From Clostridium sp. Cult1 (GTDB lineage Bacteria; Bacillota; Clostridia; Tissierellales; Tepidimicrobiaceae), in the NCBI RefSeq assembly GCF_021655095.1, contig NZ_PPXW01000001.1:163375-200994 (forward strand): a stretch of DNA of 37,620 nucleotides, in the 5' to 3' direction. The position numbers and the translations under genes are program-made. The notes under the pieces are model-generated. The model was not told the DNA's origin. It did not search any database and worked only from the letters and a program-made list of their open reading frames with translations. Positions 34,858 through 37,620 of this stretch are shown here, in pieces. Within the stretch, counting starts at the first letter, position 1; the number at the start of each line of letters is the position of its first letter.

Positions 34858-36201
34858 ATGATTATTAAAAGAATATCCCTATTCTTTATAATAGCGCTTA
34901 TTTTATTAGCTTCAGTTGGATGTGTGGAAAAGTTTACTTGTTCCGTGTTAAATTGTAAAATTAAATCTGGAGAGAATATTACTTTCTTTATAGCAACAGA
35001 TCCTCATCACCTATCTAAAAAGACTTATGATAATGGAAAAGCCTTCCATTGGTTTCTTAATTCTGGTGATGGAAAACTACTTCATTATACTGACGAAATA
35101 ATAGATGCTTTTACTTTAGATATTGAGAATAGTAAACCAGATATATTGATTATTCCTGGCGATCTAACTTGCAATGGAGAAAAAGAAAGTCATTTAGAAA
35201 TGGCAGAAAAATTAAAAAACATTAAAAAATTAGGAGTCCATATATTCGTAGTTCCAGGAAATCATGATATTGAAAATCCTTGGGCTAGAAACTATTTTGG
35301 AGATGAAATGATTAAAATTGATTCCATATCAAAAGAAGAGTTTGTAGAAATTTATGAACCCTTTGGCTATAAGGATGCTATTTCTAGAGATAATTATTCT
35401 TTAAGCTATTTGGCAGCTCCTGCAGAAGATGTTTGGCTATTAATGCTAGACTCAGCTAAATATAAGCGAAACAAAGTAAGAGATGCTCCAAAAATGGGTG
35501 GAGAAATCCCAGCTAAAACCTTTGACTGGATAAAAGAATGTGCTAATTTAGCAAAAGAAAATAATGCTCAGATTATAGCTATTATGCACCATAGCTTAAT
35601 GGATCATAGTGAAGTAATTAATGAACATTATACCATTGAAAATAGCCAAGAAGTAATAGATCTACTCCTTAGTTGTGATATACAGATTGCATTATCTGGC
35701 CATATTCATTTGCAAGATATAAAGTCTTATAAAAGGGATAATAAAAGGATTTATGATATTGCCACATCCTGTTTAACAGCCTATCCTAATCAATATGGTG
35801 TCCTAAAATTTTCACCAGAAAGAGGATTTGATTATTCAACAAGAAGAGTTGATGTATACGCTTGGGCTTGGGAAAATGGTATAAAAGATAGAAATTTAAA
35901 TAATTTTAATAAATATTCTAGAGAATTCTTTAGACAAAGATCCTACGATAAATATTATGATAATTTGCTAGAAATAAGTAAGTTTTCCGACGAAGAAATG
36001 AAAGCCATATCAGAAACCGTGGCAGAACTCAATTTAAAATATTTTGCTGGTTTTAGAAATGAACTTATTCATGATATATTCCCCACTGAAGGATTTAAGA
36101 TTTTACAGGATACTGCACCATTTTTCATTAGGGATTATGTATTGAGTATGTTTAATGATCAAAAAACGGACAACAATAAAATACATATTCCAATTTATTG
36201 A
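34858..36201 (+). CDS. Metallophosphoesterase, probable lipoprotein
   Basis: 447 residues. A signal peptide ends in ASVGC (Cys22), an acceptable though not ideal lipobox, so surface anchoring is likely. All calcineurin-like motifs are present: ATDPHH (D-x-H), PGDLTCNGE, PGNHD, MHHS and SGHIHL. It hydrolyses a phosphoester outside the cell; phosphodiesters or cyclic nucleotides are typical for the family, and the actual substrate is unknown. The tail of about 120 residues is helical and charged. No strong promoter was found in the 220-base gap upstream. Confidence 0.9.
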   Translation: MIIKRISLFFIIALILLASVGCVEKFTCSVLNCKIKSGENITFFIATDPHHLSKKTYDNGKAFHWFLNSGDGKLLHYTDEIIDAFTLDIENSKPDILIIPGDLTCNGEKESHLEMAEKLKNIKKLGVHIFVVPGNHDIENPWARNYFGDEMIKIDSISKEEFVEIYEPFGYKDAISRDNYSLSYLAAPAEDVWLLMLDSAKYKRNKVRDAPKMGGEIPAKTFDWIKECANLAKENNAQIIAIMHHSLMDHSEVINEHYTIENSQEVIDLLLSCDIQIALSGHIHLQDIKSYKRDNKRIYDIATSCLTAYPNQYGVLKFSPERGFDYSTRRVDVYAWAWENGIKDRNLNNFNKYSREFFRQRSYDKYYDNLLEISKFSDEEMKAISETVAELNLKYFAGFRNELIHDIFPTEGFKILQDTAPFFIRDYVLSMFNDQKTDNNKIHIPIY

Positions 36202-36212
36202 AGATGATAAAA

Positions 36213-36237
36213 AGGAATAAATAACTTAATCATTCCT
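36213..36237 (+). terminator. Weak hairpin after the metallophosphoesterase gene
   Basis: AGGAAT (36213-36218) and ATTCCT (36232-36237) around a 13-base loop, followed by AGTCTTATTATT. The weak stem makes this a tentative call. Confidence 0.35.
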
Positions 36238-36285
36238 AGTCTTATTATTGATATTTTCTATATCTTTTGGGTAACTATAAATTAG

Positions 36286-36291
36286 TATAAT
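36286..36291 (+). promoter_or_regulatory. Likely -10 element of the SelW-like gene
   Basis: A consensus TATAAT 29 bases before the ATG, in TTAGTATAATGG. No clear -35 is present at 16-18 bases. Confidence 0.4.
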
Positions 36292-36319
36292 GGAAAAATT
36301 AAGCGAGGAGTGATCTCTA

Positions 36320-36559
36320 ATGAAAAAAATTATCACTATTGAGTATTGTACAGCTTGAGGCTACTTACCAAGAGCAGTTGCTCTAATAGACAATTTATTA
36401 GGAGAGCATAAGAATGAAATATCTGAACTCAAAATAATCCCTTCTTCTGATGGGGTGTTTGAAATAACTATTGGAGACGAATTGATTTTTTCTAAAAAGG
36501 AATTAGGAAGATTCCCTGAGGAAAATGAAGTAGAAGAAATGGTAAAAAACAAAATATAA
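36320..36559 (+). CDS. SelW-like (Rdx family) selenoprotein with in-frame TGA (Sec13)
   Basis: 79 residues. ATG 36320 has GAGGAG 10 bases upstream. Codon 13 is TGA (36356-36358) in E-Y-C-T-A-U-G-Y, the Cys-x-x-Sec redox site that marks the SelT/SelW/SelH (Rdx) family. The remainder follows the family closely: LKIIPSSDGVFEI, then GDELIFSKKELGRFPE. The protein is a one-domain thioredoxin-like fold, thought to act as a thiol/selenol oxidoreductase. The hairpin at 36371-36384 fits a bacterial SECIS. Standard gene calling would miss it, or call a spurious minus-strand ORF (36361-36552) instead. An EEP-family gene lies downstream past a hairpin. Confidence 0.93.
36371..36384 (+). other. Candidate bacterial SECIS hairpin of the SelW-like gene
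   Basis: AGAGC-AGTT-GCTCT: a 5-base stem and 4-base loop with G as its second base. The loop begins 17 bases after the TGA. Both features fit the described bacterial SECIS pattern (a G among the first two loop bases, roughly 16-37 bases from UGA). Confidence 0.7.
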
Positions 36560-36588
36560 AATAGAATTAATATAAAATTTTTTAAACA

Positions 36589-36631
36589 AAAACTCCACCT
36601 TTTCCTTTTAATAGGTTAAAGGTGGAGTTTT
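36589..36631 (+). terminator. Terminator after the SelW-like gene
   Basis: AAAACTCCACCTTT (36589-36602) pairs perfectly with AAAGGTGGAGTTTT (36618-36631) around a 15-base loop. The next gene starts 28 bases on with no visible promoter between, so partial read-through may be used. Confidence 0.85.
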
Positions 36632-36658
36632 AACAATATACATTTGGGAGTGTAAATA

Positions 36659-37402
36659 ATGTGCATAAATATTCTTACATGGAATATTAAAGTAGGACAA
36701 AATAAAGATGGTGGTTATCCAGTTTCAAAAACAGGAAATTTAGATAGAATTGCAGATCTTATTAAGGAATCCAAAGCTTCAATTGTATGTCTTCAGGAAG
36801 TAGATGCATATACTTTACGATCCGGAATAAAGACTCATCAGGCCGCATATATTTCTGATAGACTTACTTTTACCACAGGAAAGGTTTGGAATTATAAATA
36901 TATTGTTTCTAAGAATATGAACCCAGGATATTACGGTAATGCAATTCTAAGCTGCTATCCAATGACAACTGCTTTAAAAATCCATTTGCCTAAGGTAAAT
37001 AGCAAAGAAGACCGCAGTTTTCTTCTTACAAATGTTTACATGGAAGATTTTTTAATATATATAGGCACATTTCATTTGGGACTACAAGGAGATCAGTTTT
37101 TTCAGGCACAACAAATAAAGAATGTATTAAACAATAATTGTTATTTTGATAAAAGAATAATCCTTGGAGGTGATCTAAATACCCCAGAAGGTTCAGTTGC
37201 TTATCATATAATGCTTAATCAAGGATTTCCTATGATAGATGTTGGACCTGTGGGAGTCTGTACTTTAAACTGCTATAATAATTCTGACAATCCAAAAATT
37301 GATTTTTTATTTTTAAGAGGGCTTTCTACCTATAACCTAAGAAGTGAAGTACTACCCGTTGACATCTCAGATCATAGACCAGTAATGTTATATCAATTCT
37401 AA
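36659..37402 (+). CDS. Endonuclease/exonuclease/phosphatase (EEP) family protein
   Basis: 247 residues with the EEP fold motifs: LTWNIKVG, LQEVD (metal-binding Glu), NAILSCYP, GTFHLGL, GGDLNTPEGS (Asp/Asn pair), KIDFLF and SDHRPVML (catalytic His). No signal peptide, so cytoplasmic. Members cut DNA, RNA or phosphoesters; the pattern here is nearer to the general EEP group than to ExoA, which is encoded separately at 31036. GGGAG precedes the ATG. Substrate not assigned. Confidence 0.9.
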   Translation: MCINILTWNIKVGQNKDGGYPVSKTGNLDRIADLIKESKASIVCLQEVDAYTLRSGIKTHQAAYISDRLTFTTGKVWNYKYIVSKNMNPGYYGNAILSCYPMTTALKIHLPKVNSKEDRSFLLTNVYMEDFLIYIGTFHLGLQGDQFFQAQQIKNVLNNNCYFDKRIILGGDLNTPEGSVAYHIMLNQGFPMIDVGPVGVCTLNCYNNSDNPKIDFLFLRGLSTYNLRSEVLPVDISDHRPVMLYQF

Positions 37403-37448
37403 AATATATCTGATAAAAAAGAAGGCAATAAACCGTTAAAAGCATTAT

Positions 37449-37482
37449 AAAACCCCATCTATATTCCTATAGATGGGGTTTT
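37449..37482. terminator. Bidirectional terminator between the EEP gene and hcp
   Basis: AAAACCCCATCTATA (37449-37463) and TATAGATGGGGTTTT (37468-37482), a perfect 15-base stem with loop TTCC. It serves both convergent genes. Confidence 0.92.
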
Positions 37483-37487
37483 ATAGA

Positions 37488-37620
37488 TTAAGCTTCCATA
37501 AACATCTTTATATCATCTTCGACATTTGAAATTGTTCCAATTCCGAAGTTTTCTACCAATACATTGGCTACATTTGGTGATAAGAAAGCTGGTAGTGTTG
37601 GTCCTAAGTGGATATTTTTT
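37488..37620 (-). CDS. hcp: Hydroxylamine reductase (hybrid cluster protein), C-terminal end only
   Basis: The last 43 codons, ending in TAA 37490-37488; the rest lies beyond the right edge. The visible tail reads [17 protein letters not shown], then [12 protein letters not shown] and VEDDIKMF, the very conserved C-terminus of Hcp. Hcp carries a 4Fe-4S (or 2Fe-2S) cluster and a 4Fe-2S-2O hybrid cluster and reduces hydroxylamine or NO in anaerobes. The catalytic part cannot be inspected here. Confidence 0.85.
   Translation of the reverse strand, partial: KNIHLGPTLPAFLSPNVANVLVENFGIGTISNVEDDIKMFMEA

Noticed and set aside
36361-36552. Minus-strand ORF of 63 residues
   Set aside because: It is antisense to the SelW-like selenoprotein, has no ribosome site and has a low-complexity Ser-rich sequence. 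The plus-strand gene with Sec explains the region.
1-37620. CRISPR arrays, tRNA or rRNA genes, insertion sequences, prophage genes
   Set aside because: Looked for and not seen: no regularly spaced repeats, no cloverleaf-like conserved arms, no transposase or integrase.

Overview
The window is AT-rich DNA densely packed with genes. It reads as a chromosomal segment of a low-GC, anaerobic member of the Bacillota, most likely of the Clostridia/Tissierellia kind; this is inferred from codon use, strong GGAGG ribosome binding sites and gene content, not from a marker gene. There is no phage, transposon, CRISPR array, tRNA or rRNA. Both edges cut genes: a DUF438/hemerythrin/PAS protein on the left and a hydroxylamine reductase (hybrid cluster protein) on the right, the latter an anaerobe's gene.

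Layout. 1-3209 (minus): an operon of a small HMA metal-binding protein, a P1B-type metal ATPase with an unusual CPG motif, and the DUF438/hemerythrin protein. Its promoter carries a Crp/Fnr-type palindrome placed like an activator site. 3363-5603: a membrane sensor with GGDEF and EAL domains. 5797-7386: a DEAD-box RNA helicase. 7579-11109 (plus): oligoendopeptidase F, a DUF1294 membrane protein, an M23 peptidase and a bactofilin. 11453-14205 (minus): a cystine-type symporter, a HesB-like selenoprotein read through an in-frame TGA, and a cysteine-synthase-family enzyme, in one tight operon. 14349-17031: an ABC importer (lipoprotein, permease, ATPase) whose leader is rich in UAG triplets, just downstream of a HutP-family gene. 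17807-20295 (plus): ddl and murF. 20325-22493: RecQ. 22707-25625: an M16C zinc protease. 25737-27277 (minus): an M20 hydrolase and an unknown protein. 27424-30942: an htrA-cssRS secretion-stress module with divergent genes. 31036-34636 (minus): a Trk potassium uptake operon (trkA, trkH) followed by exoA. 34858-37402 (plus): a metallophosphoesterase lipoprotein, a SelW-like selenoprotein and an EEP-fold nuclease/phosphatase.

Main points. Two genuine genes, 12511-12795 and 36320-36559, are invisible to ordinary ORF calling because each has an in-frame TGA that should encode selenocysteine (C-A-S-U and C-T-A-U). They imply that the organism has a SelA/B/C/D system elsewhere in the genome. The first lies between a cystine transporter gene and a cysteine-synthase-like gene, which suggests a cysteine-sulfur or selenium role not evident from either neighbour alone. 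Other points of interest are the Crp/Fnr box on the metal-ATPase/hemerythrin operon, CssR-like repeats between htrA and cssRS, and several 3' ends where the stop codon lies inside the terminator stem.
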